From Paraburkholderia azotifigens (GTDB lineage: Bacteria > Pseudomonadota > Gammaproteobacteria > Burkholderiales > Burkholderiaceae): 64,000 nucleotides of DNA. The notes beneath the pieces are model-generated. The model searched no databases. It was not told the origin of the DNA and saw nothing but the letters and a program-made list of their open reading frames with translations. The first letter of the stretch is position 1. Every line of letters begins with the position of its first letter. The stretch is taken from assembly GCF_007995085.1 (NCBI RefSeq), contig NZ_VOQS01000005.1:248001-312000 (forward strand), read 5' to 3'. The translations under genes were made by a program, and so were the position numbers. Below are positions 43,187 to 51,950 of this stretch, one piece after another.

Positions 43187-43353
43187 ATGAAAATAGTGAT
43201 GATTCTGTTGTCGACCGCGATGGCGGCACTGGCGGGCTGCGCGGTATACGTGCCAAGCGATCCAGGCGTAGTCGTCGTACCGCAAGGCAAACCTCAAGGG
43301 GGCCGGGCAATGGATTCTGTCCGCCCGGTCAGGCAAAGAAGGGTAACTGCTAA
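43187..43353 (+). pseudogene. Small lipoprotein, single-base frameshift
   Basis: The start encodes a lipoprotein signal, MKIVMILLSTAMAALAGCAV, then YVPSDPGVVVVPQGKPQGG. At the five-G run 43298-43302 the frame turns into an unrelated Arg-rich tail. Adding one G restores PGNGFCPPGQAKKGNC and a stop at 43351-43353, an ending typical of small Burkholderia lipoproteins (CPPGQAKKGNC). The intact product would have about 56 residues. The change is either a true mutation or a sequencing error. It lies 44 bp after the DUF4382 gene. Confidence 0.75.
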
Positions 43354-43480
43354 TCCCGGTCGGCGTGCGCGTACGGTGTACTGAAGCACTGTCTCAATGG
43401 AGGGAGCGCGATCAGCAGCAACCGCTCCGAAAGTGCCCGCAGGACAGAATGCGTCAATCTCTCATGAGATTGACCACACC

Positions 43481-43849
43481 TTATTTCGAAGGCTCAGGCC
43501 GATTTCGCTCCGCCGTTTCTTCTGGCAGCCGTGGCGAGGTGCAAGCCTGAAGTTCAGCGAGTGCCTTTCTCGCAACTGCCACGGTCTCCTGACATGCATC
43601 CGGCTCCTCTGCCTTGGGGCAGCCGCCCACAGCCATTATCTGCGCCAGTGAATCCTGAATTTTCCTGTGCGCGAGTTCGGGAGAACCTGTATCTGCGATC
43701 AGACGGGCCAGATTAAAGATGCGGCCTGTCGGAAGCGATACGTAGGCTGGGCAGACCGGTTCTGCTCGAACGATATACGAAGTGAACATCAGCAGCAAAA
43801 CGGCGCCGGCCGGCCATCGATGATCGAAACGTTTGGGAGCAACTTGCAT
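43481..43849 (-). CDS. Exported hypothetical protein
   Basis: Started at 43849 (MQVAPKRFDHRWPAGAVLLL), the product has 122 residues with a signal peptide ending near IVRAEP. The mature part contains four cysteines (PVCPAY, GGCPKAEEPDAC, QACTSP) that could form two disulfides, and helical stretches (HRKIQDSLAQIMAV, CQETVAVARKALAEL). I do not recognise a family. It is a stand-alone gene facing the DUF4382 lipoprotein unit. Confidence 0.65.
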   Translation of the reverse strand: MQVAPKRFDHRWPAGAVLLLMFTSYIVRAEPVCPAYVSLPTGRIFNLARLIADTGSPELAHRKIQDSLAQIMAVGGCPKAEEPDACQETVAVARKALAELQACTSPRLPEETAERNRPEPSK

Positions 43850-44154
43850 TGTCGGCGCCTCAACCAACGTCTGATACGTCGCCACCTGTGCACGATCCAG
43901 GCGACTCGGTTGATGTGCCTGGCGCCGCAGCAGGAACGTGCTATCGGTGAATGGCCGTAGAAGCAACGATGCCAATCTTGGGAAAGTTATAGCTGCGGCA
44001 CCTTAGGGTTTGCTTAAGCCAACGCGGACGTTGTTCGTTGCCATCCGTCGGTGTTCTTTCCGTCAGCTTCTGAAGCAGGCAACGCAGTCCACCGCGAAGA
44101 TTGTGCACATGTCAGGGTAACGCCGCCTATCCTTGAAGATAGGAGAAAACCGTG

Positions 44155-45018
44155 ATGATCAATTTGCACGGACTCACATATGTCCGGCTCGGTACCCGCG
44201 ACATCGATGCCGCGGCCAGGTACGCCGCCGACATTCTGGGGTTGCAGTTTGTGCGCCGCGACGGTGGTTGGGTCTACCTGCGCTCGGATGGGCGTGATCA
44301 CACGCTGGTCTACTTCGAGGGCGATCCGGACGATCATACGGTCGCATTCGATGTCGTCTCGGACGAGGCTCTCGAACATGCGGGCATGGTGTTGGAGCAG
44401 AATGGATTTCGCGTGCACGTCGGGAGCCGCGACGAATGCGATCAACGTCGTGTACGGAGTTTCATCAGTTTCAATGACCCGTCGGGCAACCAGATCGAAC
44501 TGGTTCTCGGCCCCTGGCATAGCGGCCGCCGCTACTGCCCGCCGCGCGACGTGGGAGTTACCGGCTTCAGCCACGTGGGTCTGCGGACGACCGATCCTCG
44601 ACGCGACGAACTCTTCTGGACGAAACTGTGTAACGCGCGGGTGAGCGACTGGATTGGCCCTGCGCCGCTGCTAAGAATCGACGAGGTACATCACCGGATC
44701 GCTCTCTTTCCTTCCTCGTTTGCGGGCATTCAACATATCAATCACCAGGTTGAGAGCATCGATGACCTCATGCGTGCCTGGTACACGCTGCGTGAGCGCG
44801 GGATACCCATTCGGTTCGGACCCGGGCGACATCCGACGTCGGGCGCGATCTTTCTCTACTTCGAAGGTCCTGACGGAATGACGTATGAATACTCGACAGG
44901 CGTTCGCCTGATCAGGCAGGACGAAGAGCCGACATATTGTCCCCGACAGTTCCCGTTCGATTCGACGGGCTTCTGCATGTGGGGAGCCAGACCCGACATC
45001 CCGGAGTTTCAATCCTGA
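44155..45018 (+). CDS. Extradiol ring-cleavage dioxygenase (VOC superfamily)
   Basis: The 287-residue protein (ATG at 44155; GTG at 44152 also possible, with TAGGAGA upstream) has two glyoxalase/VOC modules, as in type I extradiol dioxygenases. Module 1 starts LHGLTYVRLGTRDIDAAARY. The catalytic module 2 has the 2-His-1-Glu iron ligands: His in GFSHVGLRT, His in GIQHINHQV and Glu in GMTYEYSTG. The enzyme should cleave a catechol-like ring next to the hydroxyls with O2. It is followed by an AAHS transporter gene, which fits aromatic uptake and cleavage. No other meta-pathway genes are adjacent. Confidence 0.9.
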   Translation: MINLHGLTYVRLGTRDIDAAARYAADILGLQFVRRDGGWVYLRSDGRDHTLVYFEGDPDDHTVAFDVVSDEALEHAGMVLEQNGFRVHVGSRDECDQRRVRSFISFNDPSGNQIELVLGPWHSGRRYCPPRDVGVTGFSHVGLRTTDPRRDELFWTKLCNARVSDWIGPAPLLRIDEVHHRIALFPSSFAGIQHINHQVESIDDLMRAWYTLRERGIPIRFGPGRHPTSGAIFLYFEGPDGMTYEYSTGVRLIRQDEEPTYCPRQFPFDSTGFCMWGARPDIPEFQS

Positions 45019-45158
45019 CGTGCGACTGGGTCGATCGACGATCGCGCAAGAATAATATCGAGGCCACCGGAGACGGAGCCCAGAGTCGTGGAAGCTGGTT
45101 TCTGTCGTTACCTTTCTCAAAGAGACGGCTAGCATGTCGCGTCTCCAGGGAGAACATC

Positions 45159-46520
45159 ATGGAGACAACCAGATCGGTCGACGTTCAGGATTTCATCAAC
45201 TCGCACAAGCTGTCGGCGTATCAGCTTCTGATCGTGGCGCTGTGTTTCCTGGCGGTCGCATTCGACGGTTTCGACACGGGAAGCATCGGCTTTATTGCGC
45301 CGGCCATCCGGAAGCAATGGGCATTGAGCGTGCTCCAGCTAGCACCTGTGTTCGGCGGTGGCCTGTTTGGTCTGATGCTGGGTGCGCTCCTGTTCGGCCC
45401 ACTCGCGGATGCGTTTGGGCGCAAACCCATACTTTGCCTTTCAGTGGCGCTTTTCGGCGTCATGTGCCTGTGGTCCGCGCATGCGGCCTCTTTGCGCGAA
45501 CTCATCGTGTTACGGTTCCTGACGGGCCTGGGCCTTGGCGGAGCCATGCCGACTGCCATTACGATGACATCCGAATTTGGCCCGGAGAAACAGCGCTCGC
45601 TATTGGTGACGACCATGTTCTGCGGTTTCACATTGGGCGGGGCATTGGGGGGCGTGGTCGCATCGCAAATCATTCCCCTGCATGGATGGCAGGGCGTACT
45701 GTTATTGGGCGGAGCGATGCCGTTGGCGTTGGTGCCCGTGCTGATATGGCTGCTGCCCGAGTCTGTCCGGTACCAGGCGCTGTCAGGCCGGGAACATGAG
45801 CAAATGGTACGCACGCTGCGGCGCATAGCACCGCAGGACGCGCACGACCGTACGACATACACAGTCCTCGAAAACGAGGCGAAGGGCTCTCCAGTCCGCA
45901 ACCTTTTCAGCAGAGGCGTGATCGTCGGCACCATCTGCCTCTGGCTCACCTTCTTTATGAGTCTGCTGGTGTATTACCTGCTCACCAGCTGGCTGCCGAC
46001 GGTCATTAACAACACAGGCATCCCGCTGGGTAAGACCGCACTGGTCGCCGCGGCACTGCCGTTCGGCAGCACGGTCGGCGCGGTGGTGATCGGCCGTCTG
46101 ATGGACCGGTACAGGCCCTGCACGGTGCTCGCAAGCTCCTACATGATTGCCGCCATGTTTATCCTGCTGATCGGCCTCGCTTCGTCGTTGCCGATGCTCA
46201 TGTTCGCAGTCTTTGGGGCCGGTATTGGGACCGGCGGCTCGCAGACGGGCGCCAATGCACTGGCGGCGGCCTACTATCCGACCTCTAGCCGCGCATCCGG
46301 CGTAAGTTGGGCACTCGGCATTGGCAGGGTGGGCTCGATCGTTGGGTCGATGGTCGGTGGAGCGCTGCTAGCCATGCATCTGAGCCTGCCCATCATGTTT
46401 GCTCTGGTTGCGGTTCCGACTATCGTGGCCGCGCTCAGCCTGTTTGGGATGGGACACCACGAGGCGGCGCTCAGGTCGTCCAGGGTCGCTTGCCCGCTCC
46501 CTGGTCCGGCAGAGCTTTAA
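45159..46520 (+). CDS. MFS transporter, aromatic acid:H+ symporter (AAHS) family
   Basis: The ATG at 45159 (METTRSVDVQDFINSHKLSA, then YQLLIVALCFLAVAFDGFDT) gives 453 residues; AGGGAGAAC lies upstream. The VDVQDFINSHKLSAYQ opening and the FGPLADAFGRKPI loop are AAHS features, with RFLTGLGLGGAMPTAIT in helix 4. It is clearly paralogous to the transporter at 9165. It lies 140 bp after the extradiol dioxygenase gene on the same strand and probably imports its aromatic substrate or a precursor. Confidence 0.94.
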   Translation: METTRSVDVQDFINSHKLSAYQLLIVALCFLAVAFDGFDTGSIGFIAPAIRKQWALSVLQLAPVFGGGLFGLMLGALLFGPLADAFGRKPILCLSVALFGVMCLWSAHAASLRELIVLRFLTGLGLGGAMPTAITMTSEFGPEKQRSLLVTTMFCGFTLGGALGGVVASQIIPLHGWQGVLLLGGAMPLALVPVLIWLLPESVRYQALSGREHEQMVRTLRRIAPQDAHDRTTYTVLENEAKGSPVRNLFSRGVIVGTICLWLTFFMSLLVYYLLTSWLPTVINNTGIPLGKTALVAAALPFGSTVGAVVIGRLMDRYRPCTVLASSYMIAAMFILLIGLASSLPMLMFAVFGAGIGTGGSQTGANALAAAYYPTSSRASGVSWALGIGRVGSIVGSMVGGALLAMHLSLPIMFALVAVPTIVAALSLFGMGHHEAALRSSRVACPLPGPAEL

Positions 46521-46581
46521 GCAACCATCGACGCCGGATTCATGGACGCACTTGCGCCGAAGTTAGTTTCTTTCAAGCGAT

Positions 46582-47829
46582 TCATCTTCCTTTGCGCCAT
46601 GATGATTCTCCTTCAGGTCTGACCTGACGAAACGCATAGAGCAGCGACAGGTCATACGCGATCTTCAGTGCGCCGCATGCGACGAGCGGTGCGCCGAACC
46701 ATCCGAGGCCCAGCAGTACGCCGGAAAGGGTGGGCGCGACCGCAGCTGCCAGGCTTCGTGGAACGGCTGTAAAGCTTGCCGCAGCGGGGCGCTCGCCCGG
46801 TGTGACGACCGACATGACGTAGGCGCTGCGCGTGGGCACGTCCATCTGGGAGAGTGCGCTGCGCGCAAGAAGCAACGCCAGGGTCAGCGCGAGAGACGGC
46901 GAGAACGCGGCTGCAATCAGACACGCGCTTGAGGGAATATGCGTGAAGACCATCGTGTTAAGCAGGCCGATGCGGCGTGACAACGACGAAGCAGCAAGTT
47001 GTGAAGCCGCGCTGAGCAGTCCGGCGCAGAAAAAGAACTGACCAGCCGTGCCGGGCGAAAGCCCAAAGCGCTGGATCAGCCACAGGGTCAGCAGCGAGTT
47101 GACGAGAAGTCCGCCAGCGAATGCGTCCACGCTGAACAGCAGAGCAAGGCGTGTGACGATTCCGCGCGACGGTCCGAGCGGTATCCGCGGCGTGTCGGTG
47201 TTAGGTGGGCATGCAGGCAGGCGCCGGTAAATGAGCCAGTTAACGAAGCCTGCTGTCGCGTAGACGATGAACATTACGCGGATTGCCGCGAGTGGCGACA
47301 TAGCCGAGTGGACTGAAATCAATTCGGGCAGGCCAGCCGCGAGCGCGCCGAACGCCGCGGACAGACCGCCGACCAGGCTATAGCGCGCGAACAACGCTGT
47401 GCGGGCATCACCCGTTGCAGATTCGGCGAGCCTTGCATGTTCGAGCGGAAGGAACAGGCTCACGTCGCCGGAGCTCGGATTCAACGTGCCGACGAATGCG
47501 ACGACGAGCAGCGGCCACAGCGATGACAGGCCCGCGAACCCGAAACCCGTGGCCGTCATCAGTGCGGCGGCAAAGAGCAGAAGGGTGCGCTGTGCGAAGC
47601 GATTGCCTATGAGGCCAACCAGAATCGTCGCAAGGGCTGACCCGAACAGCGTGGTCGTACTGATCAGCCCGACGGCCAGTTGACCGAAACCGAGCGCAAG
47701 CAGATAGGCTGGCAGCAGCACGGCGATAAAGCCGTCGCACATGCCGCGAAGACCGCGAGCGACAAGCAGGCTGAAGGCGCCTGGTGCGACATCGTCAGGA
47801 AGAAGCAACGTTGACAGCCGTAATGTCAT
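46582..47829 (-). CDS. MFS transporter, unassigned subfamily
   Basis: The ATG at 47829 (MTLRLSTLLLPDDVAPGAFS) gives 415 residues; codons upstream belong to other frames. About 12 helices are visible, with LVARGLRGMCDGFIAVLLPA in helix 1, ILVGLIGNRFAQRTLLLF as the loop signature and a long central loop after YRRLPACPPNTD. It resembles drug- or metabolite-efflux permeases, but the substrate is unclear. The start codon overlaps, by ATGA, the stop of a frameshifted gene upstream, so the two were once an operon. Confidence 0.88.
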   Translation of the reverse strand: MTLRLSTLLLPDDVAPGAFSLLVARGLRGMCDGFIAVLLPAYLLALGFGQLAVGLISTTTLFGSALATILVGLIGNRFAQRTLLLFAAALMTATGFGFAGLSSLWPLLVVAFVGTLNPSSGDVSLFLPLEHARLAESATGDARTALFARYSLVGGLSAAFGALAAGLPELISVHSAMSPLAAIRVMFIVYATAGFVNWLIYRRLPACPPNTDTPRIPLGPSRGIVTRLALLFSVDAFAGGLLVNSLLTLWLIQRFGLSPGTAGQFFFCAGLLSAASQLAASSLSRRIGLLNTMVFTHIPSSACLIAAAFSPSLALTLALLLARSALSQMDVPTRSAYVMSVVTPGERPAAASFTAVPRSLAAAVAPTLSGVLLGLGWFGAPLVACGALKIAYDLSLLYAFRQVRPEGESSWRKGR

Positions 47830-48150
47830 CGCTCGATCTGCCGTATGTCCTGTTGCAGTTGGCGCAATGCAGCCTCGGCGCGCGTTGCGGCTTCGCCCGG
47901 GAAAAAGTTCGTTGCGACGATACCAGGGCGCGCGACAGGCATGCGGTGCCGTCACTGTTGGAGATGGCGCCGGACCGTTCCCGTAGCTGTTCCTCGCCTT
48001 CTTCGGTGTAGGGCAGCGGTTCGATGCTGTCAGGCAGCACCGCGCAACCTGCGGCCTTCAGCGCACGCTGGAAGCGCATGCATGCGATCGCGTTCTCAGC
48101 GGGCAGTGTCAGACCAGGCAGTGACGACGTTGCGCAACTTCACATGTAGT
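47826..48150 (-). pseudogene. Remnant of unidentified gene coupled to the MFS gene
   Basis: Two minus-strand frames look coding. The first reads TLPAENAIACMRFQRALKAA and on through PYTEEGEEQLRERSG. The second, ending at the ATGA overlap with the MFS start, reads ARPGIVATNFFPGEAATRAE and RQLQQDIRQIER. They join near 47955 by a frameshift, and no start codon is evident at the upstream edge, where GGDEF-derived sequence begins. The gene is therefore 5'-truncated and shifted. I do not recognise the family. Confidence 0.5.
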
Positions 48151-48234
48151 CCATGTTACGAGCATGGTGCAGCGTCTACAAGCGAGCCTTTGGGAATCGC
48201 GCATGATGTTCGTAGATTGGCTACCTTCACGTAG

Positions 48235-48560
48235 CTACGCTGCTTCCGCGATGAAAGCAAAACTCGGCGCGATGGTTCTGATCGCTTCCTCGAGCGCCCG
48301 CAATACGTTGCGCCTGAAATGCGGCGGACGTAGAGTGCGATGTCGGCGTTGCTGACGAGCGGGAGAACGTCGTCGGCATCATCCGGGAAGCGGCTGAAGC
48401 CGATGCTGGCCGTCACCGCGAGGTTGCGCCCTTGCAATGTGAACGGTCGAGCAAGTGCGCCGCAAGGAAAGCCATCGTCAATCCAATGCGTCAATCCAAT
48501 GCGAGCTTTGATGGTGATTCGGGCCCGCGCAATGCTTCGTATCACCCATCCGCGAGATTG
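48235..48560 (-). pseudogene. GGDEF (diguanylate cyclase) domain remnant
   Basis: The minus strand encodes the end of a GGDEF-like domain: LAVTASIGFSRFPDDADDV then LVSNADIALY up to 48330. After a frameshift the expected continuation NVLRALEEAIRTIAPSFAF reaches a stop at 48235. The GGDEF active-site half is missing, and the upstream side runs into an unrelated plus-strand hicB-like gene. The fragment is therefore a 5'-truncated, frameshifted relic. Confidence 0.65.
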
Positions 48561-48644
48561 CGTATAGCGCGGCAAGTCGCTCAACTGGATAAAGATCAAG
48601 AGCACCGGTTGCAGAAGGACGGCCGCTTTGGGGTGTGGGAGTGC

Positions 48645-48935
48645 ATGACGGAGGCAATCGTGTTGAGGTACCCGGCGCGCTTTGAACCGGTTGATGGAGG
48701 CGGATTCGTGGTGACGTTCCGCGATGTTCCAGAAGCCATCGCTCAGGGCGAAACGATCGAGGAATCCCTGGTCATGGCCGCTAATGCGTTGGCCACCGCG
48801 ATGGACTTTTACTTTGAGGACAGGAGACCGATACCCGCCCCTTCCGAGGTCGAGAACGGTGAGGAGCCGGTCGCGTTGTCGGTGAGCATGTCGGACAAGG
48901 TACTGGCATTCAATAAGATGCTCGCAAAGAAATAA
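48645..48935 (+). CDS. HicB-family antitoxin-like protein, no HicA partner
   Basis: The 96-residue protein from the ATG at 48645 has the HicB partial RNase-H-like fold: LRYPARFEPVDGGGFVVTFR, DVPEAIAQGETIEESLVMAA and a later PVALSVSMSDKVLAFNKML region that corresponds to the DNA-binding tail. HicB normally neutralises the mRNA-cutting toxin HicA, encoded just upstream by about 60-80 codons. I find no HicA-like frame on either side. It is either an orphan antitoxin left by decay or a stand-alone regulator. The surrounding DNA is full of gene relics. Confidence 0.82.
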   Translation: MTEAIVLRYPARFEPVDGGGFVVTFRDVPEAIAQGETIEESLVMAANALATAMDFYFEDRRPIPAPSEVENGEEPVALSVSMSDKVLAFNKMLAKK

Positions 48936-49132
48936 TCGGTTAGTGACGCGCGGAGAAGCTGCCGACGCGCCACCAGGGTTTGCCCGGCCATCGGTGCAAA
49001 CAACGGACGCATTGCAATGCGGGGCGCGGAAGGGCTCTCCGTTAATCGCCGCGCAATAGCGACGAGCAGGCGTGAGTGGCGGCAACGTCACCTCTCATGC
49101 TGCTAACGATTCTTCCGCTAGCGCCGCGTCGT

Positions 49133-49294
49133 TTAGCGCCGCATGAGGCCCATCACCAACGTCACCAGGAAAATGACAACGAAGATAACAAACAGTATCT
49201 TCGCGATACTGGCTGCGCCAGCGGCAATTCCGCCGAATCCGAAGACAGCGGCAACGATTGCAATAATGAAAAAGACCAACGCGTAGTAAAGCAT
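49133..49294 (-). CDS. DUF1328 small membrane protein
   Basis: The ATG at 49294 follows AAAAGGGGC and gives a 53-residue protein, [20 protein letters not shown] with [18 protein letters not shown], which matches the DUF1328 (YtjA) family. It has two hydrophobic helices and a basic end (GLMRR). These proteins are widespread in proteobacteria and often respond to stress. The molecular function is not established to my knowledge. The gene stands alone. Confidence 0.92.
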   Translation of the reverse strand: MLYYALVFFIIAIVAAVFGFGGIAAGAASIAKILFVIFVVIFLVTLVMGLMRR

Positions 49295-49540
49295 TGCATG
49301 CCCCTTTTTAAGTTTGGTGCCAATCCGGCGCCCATGCCACGAGACGTGCAAGGTTTGTTCCCAAGCCTTCAGTCGCCGAAGACGCGCAAGTGCAAGTGTG
49401 AGCGTCGACGCTGTCAGTGGTCGCGCCGCGTTGAAGCCTCGCGGATTCGATGCGGCCGTGGTCGTTGGACCGATGGAGACGCCTTACCTTCCGCGCAATT
49501 CCCCGTGACTTCACATAAGCGTAAGTCGGCGACCTGATGT

Positions 49541-49969
49541 TCAAGCCGACTTGCACAATCGCCAGCGGCTTGCGGGCAGGCGGATTGCGAAGGCGCCGTA
49601 GTCCTTCAATCTGTCGCAGATTTGCCCCAGCATTGGAGACGGAGGACACACCGCGACAAGCAAGGTATGTCCATCCTTTGGGTTCTGGTCTGAACTGCGG
49701 ACACTGCAGTCCGACCATGGTTCGCTGTACCAGTTTGCGTGGAATATCTCCATCTGTTCGCCGTGTCCCGCGTATTCCGCCCGGTCCACCTCGCGTCCCT
49801 GCCACGCGTCATTCCCACAGTCGGCGAGATGAACTATCGGAAACAGGAACACTTGCGTGGGATCGGGCAAACACCCGGATTCGAGAAGCGACCTTCGCGC
49901 GTCACGAGCGTCACGAAATGAGCGAAATATCGCGCTCAAATGTCCATCGGATTTCACGACATCTTCCAT
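49541..49969 (-). CDS. Hypothetical protein, resembles stress-protein YflT-like fold
   Basis: Started at 49969 (MEDVVKSDGHLSAIF, with AAGG upstream), the product has 142 residues. The N-terminal pattern SAIFRSFRDARDARRSLLES and the C-terminal HTLLVAVCPPSPMLGQICDR look like the two halves of the small alpha/beta domain in general-stress proteins of the YflT type, with a divergent middle (HANWYSEPWSDCSV). This is weak pattern similarity only. No signal peptide is visible. Confidence 0.5.
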   Translation of the reverse strand: MEDVVKSDGHLSAIFRSFRDARDARRSLLESGCLPDPTQVFLFPIVHLADCGNDAWQGREVDRAEYAGHGEQMEIFHANWYSEPWSDCSVRSSDQNPKDGHTLLVAVCPPSPMLGQICDRLKDYGAFAIRLPASRWRLCKSA

Positions 49970-50260
49970 TTCACTGCCTTCACAATCGCGTACCAAACCT
50001 GGAAATCCCTATCGCTGTACCTGCGATACGTAGATTCGCGCAAGAGGAGTGCCCAGACATGCTGCGCTTTCTCGATGCGGCAAGGGCTACCGATTCGGAA
50101 CCCGTGTCGGCTTCAAAGCATTTCATTGCCGGGACCTGAAGGCCTCATGTTGCAACCGCACAGGGCAGCAGGGAGCAGGCAAACCCTCGCGAGGTGTCGA
50201 GGAGACGTCCCGTGGTCGGTTGACTTTCATTGACCCGCCATTGAGCCTTCGCCTTTCTCG

Positions 50261-51559
50261 TCAAGTCGGCCAGAACATGCCGATCGCCGCCACGATCATC
50301 GCACCCGTTGCCAACCACCCGCTCCACAGCAACGCGCCCTTCACGGCGAATTTTCCCATCACGGAGCGGCTGCCCGCCATCAGCATCACGAGCGTCATGA
50401 TGGGGACGGCCGCGATACCGTTGATGACGGCGCTCCAGTACAGCGCCTTGATGGGATCGAGATGCATGAAGGTGAGAGCAACGCCACCCAGGATGGCGAC
50501 GGCAATGACCGCATAGAACTGCTTCGCGAGATTGACCTGCAAGGCGAGACTGTTTCGCCATTTCATCGCGCCTGCCGTCGCATACGCTGCCGATCCTGCA
50601 AGGACCGGCAACGCGAGCAACCCAGTGCCGACAATGCCAAGACTGAAGAGGGCGAACGCAAGTTCGCCGGCAATTGGTTTGAGCGCGCTAGCAGCGTCAG
50701 CCGTCGTTTTCACCTCCACATGGTGCGTATGCAGCGTCGCGGCGGCCGATAGCATGATGAAGAACGCAACGGCGTTCGACAACGCCATCCCGACCCAGGT
50801 ATCGATGCTGATCCGCTTGAGCTGGACGCTCGCCTGCATCGGCGCACGCAATAGCGGTTGCTGGGCCGGGTGAGAACGGATCTCTTCGACTTCCTGAGAC
50901 GCCTGCCAGAAGAACAGATATGGGCTGATGGTCGTACCGAACACCGCGACCACCGTCGTCAGGTAGTCCCCGGAGAAGATGACGGGTGGCCTGACGATAC
51001 TCAGTCCTACCGCCGTCCAGTCAACCGGGACGACAAAGACCATGGCCACGTATGCGAACAGCGCGAGTGTCAGCCACTTCAGGAAACGCGCGTAGCGCTC
51101 GTAGGTAACGAAAACCTGCAACAGCAGAGAACCTGTGCCCAGAATCACGACGTAAAGCTGGACAGGCCCGCCGAGCACGAGCTTTGTCGCTGCGCCCATG
51201 GCGGCAAGATCCGCGGCGATATTGATCGTGTTTGCGACGAGCAGCACCATCACGGCGGCATAGAGGATGGGCGCCGGATAGTGACGACGAAGGTTTGTCG
51301 CCAGTCCGCGACCAGTGACCCGTCCGAGCCGCGCGCTGACTGACTGGATCGCGACCATGAGCGGGTACGTGAGCAACATCGTCCAGAGCAGGCCAAATCC
51401 AAACTGCGCGCCCGCCTGTGTGTACGTTGCGATCCCGCTGGGGTCATCGTCAGCCGCACCCGTTATCAATCCCGGACCGAGGCGTTTCATCCATGATCGC
51501 TCCGCCTCGTCCTCGACAACCAGTTCAGGTTCGGATTGCCCGTTTTCGTATGTCTTCAT
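50261..51559 (-). CDS. NRAMP-family divalent metal transporter, atypical motif
   Basis: The 432-residue membrane protein has about 11 helices and an NRAMP core. Helix 1 reads ITGAADDDPSGIATY instead of the canonical DPGN metal-binding motif (DPSG at residues 39-42). Helix 6 reads FGTTISPYLFFWQASQEVEE instead of the usual MPHN segment, so the Met ligand is missing. NRAMP proteins import Mn2+, Fe2+ and similar metals with protons. Loss of the soft Met ligand has been linked to transport of Mg2+ or other hard ions in related proteins, so the substrate here may differ. The gene is monocistronic. Confidence 0.88.
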   Translation of the reverse strand: MKTYENGQSEPELVVEDEAERSWMKRLGPGLITGAADDDPSGIATYTQAGAQFGFGLLWTMLLTYPLMVAIQSVSARLGRVTGRGLATNLRRHYPAPILYAAVMVLLVANTINIAADLAAMGAATKLVLGGPVQLYVVILGTGSLLLQVFVTYERYARFLKWLTLALFAYVAMVFVVPVDWTAVGLSIVRPPVIFSGDYLTTVVAVFGTTISPYLFFWQASQEVEEIRSHPAQQPLLRAPMQASVQLKRISIDTWVGMALSNAVAFFIMLSAAATLHTHHVEVKTTADAASALKPIAGELAFALFSLGIVGTGLLALPVLAGSAAYATAGAMKWRNSLALQVNLAKQFYAVIAVAILGGVALTFMHLDPIKALYWSAVINGIAAVPIMTLVMLMAGSRSVMGKFAVKGALLWSGWLATGAMIVAAIGMFWPT

Positions 51560-51639
51560 GGTCTCTACCTGTCATCGTGCGGGGGAATGGCTCAACGTGT
51601 TCCCGTTATCGCGGAAAAAGCAGGTTTCGTGCCGCTGCC

Positions 51640-51950
51640 GAACGCGTACAGATATTCGCTGCGGGAAAGATTGAATTGCGCACGGAAGTTCTCGACATCG
51701 TGAATGCCTCCGATCGGGCGATTGAAAGTCGATCACATCGTTTTTCCAGATGTTCGAGCAAGCAGCTGTCAGGACTACAACCGTAAAAGGCGGGCTGGGT
51801 ATTGGACTCCCGATTGCGCGGTCGCTGGTTCTAATGCGCGGAGGGACAATCGGGGGATACAGCGAAGGTCGTGTGCGTCCAGCGCAGTTGCGCGGCCGAC
51901 GAATTGTGGCGACCGCGGCAGTACTTTTAGCGTTCGGTTACCGAAGTGCG
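51640..51950 (+). pseudogene. Sensor histidine kinase remnant
   Basis: Three pieces of a kinase core appear in different frames: KIELRTEVLDIVNASDRAIE (before the ATPase domain), then MFEQAAVRTTTVKGGLGIGL continuing PIARSLVLMRGGTI (the G-box region), then GDRGSTFSVRLPKC at 51908-51949 (the last strand). The middle of the ATPase domain is deleted. The gene is a clear relic without function. Confidence 0.7.

Noticed and set aside
48432..48644. Possible HicA toxin upstream of hicB
   Set aside because: No frame with the small double-stranded-RNA-binding-like HicA pattern or its catalytic His; the sequence is antisense to the GGDEF relic.
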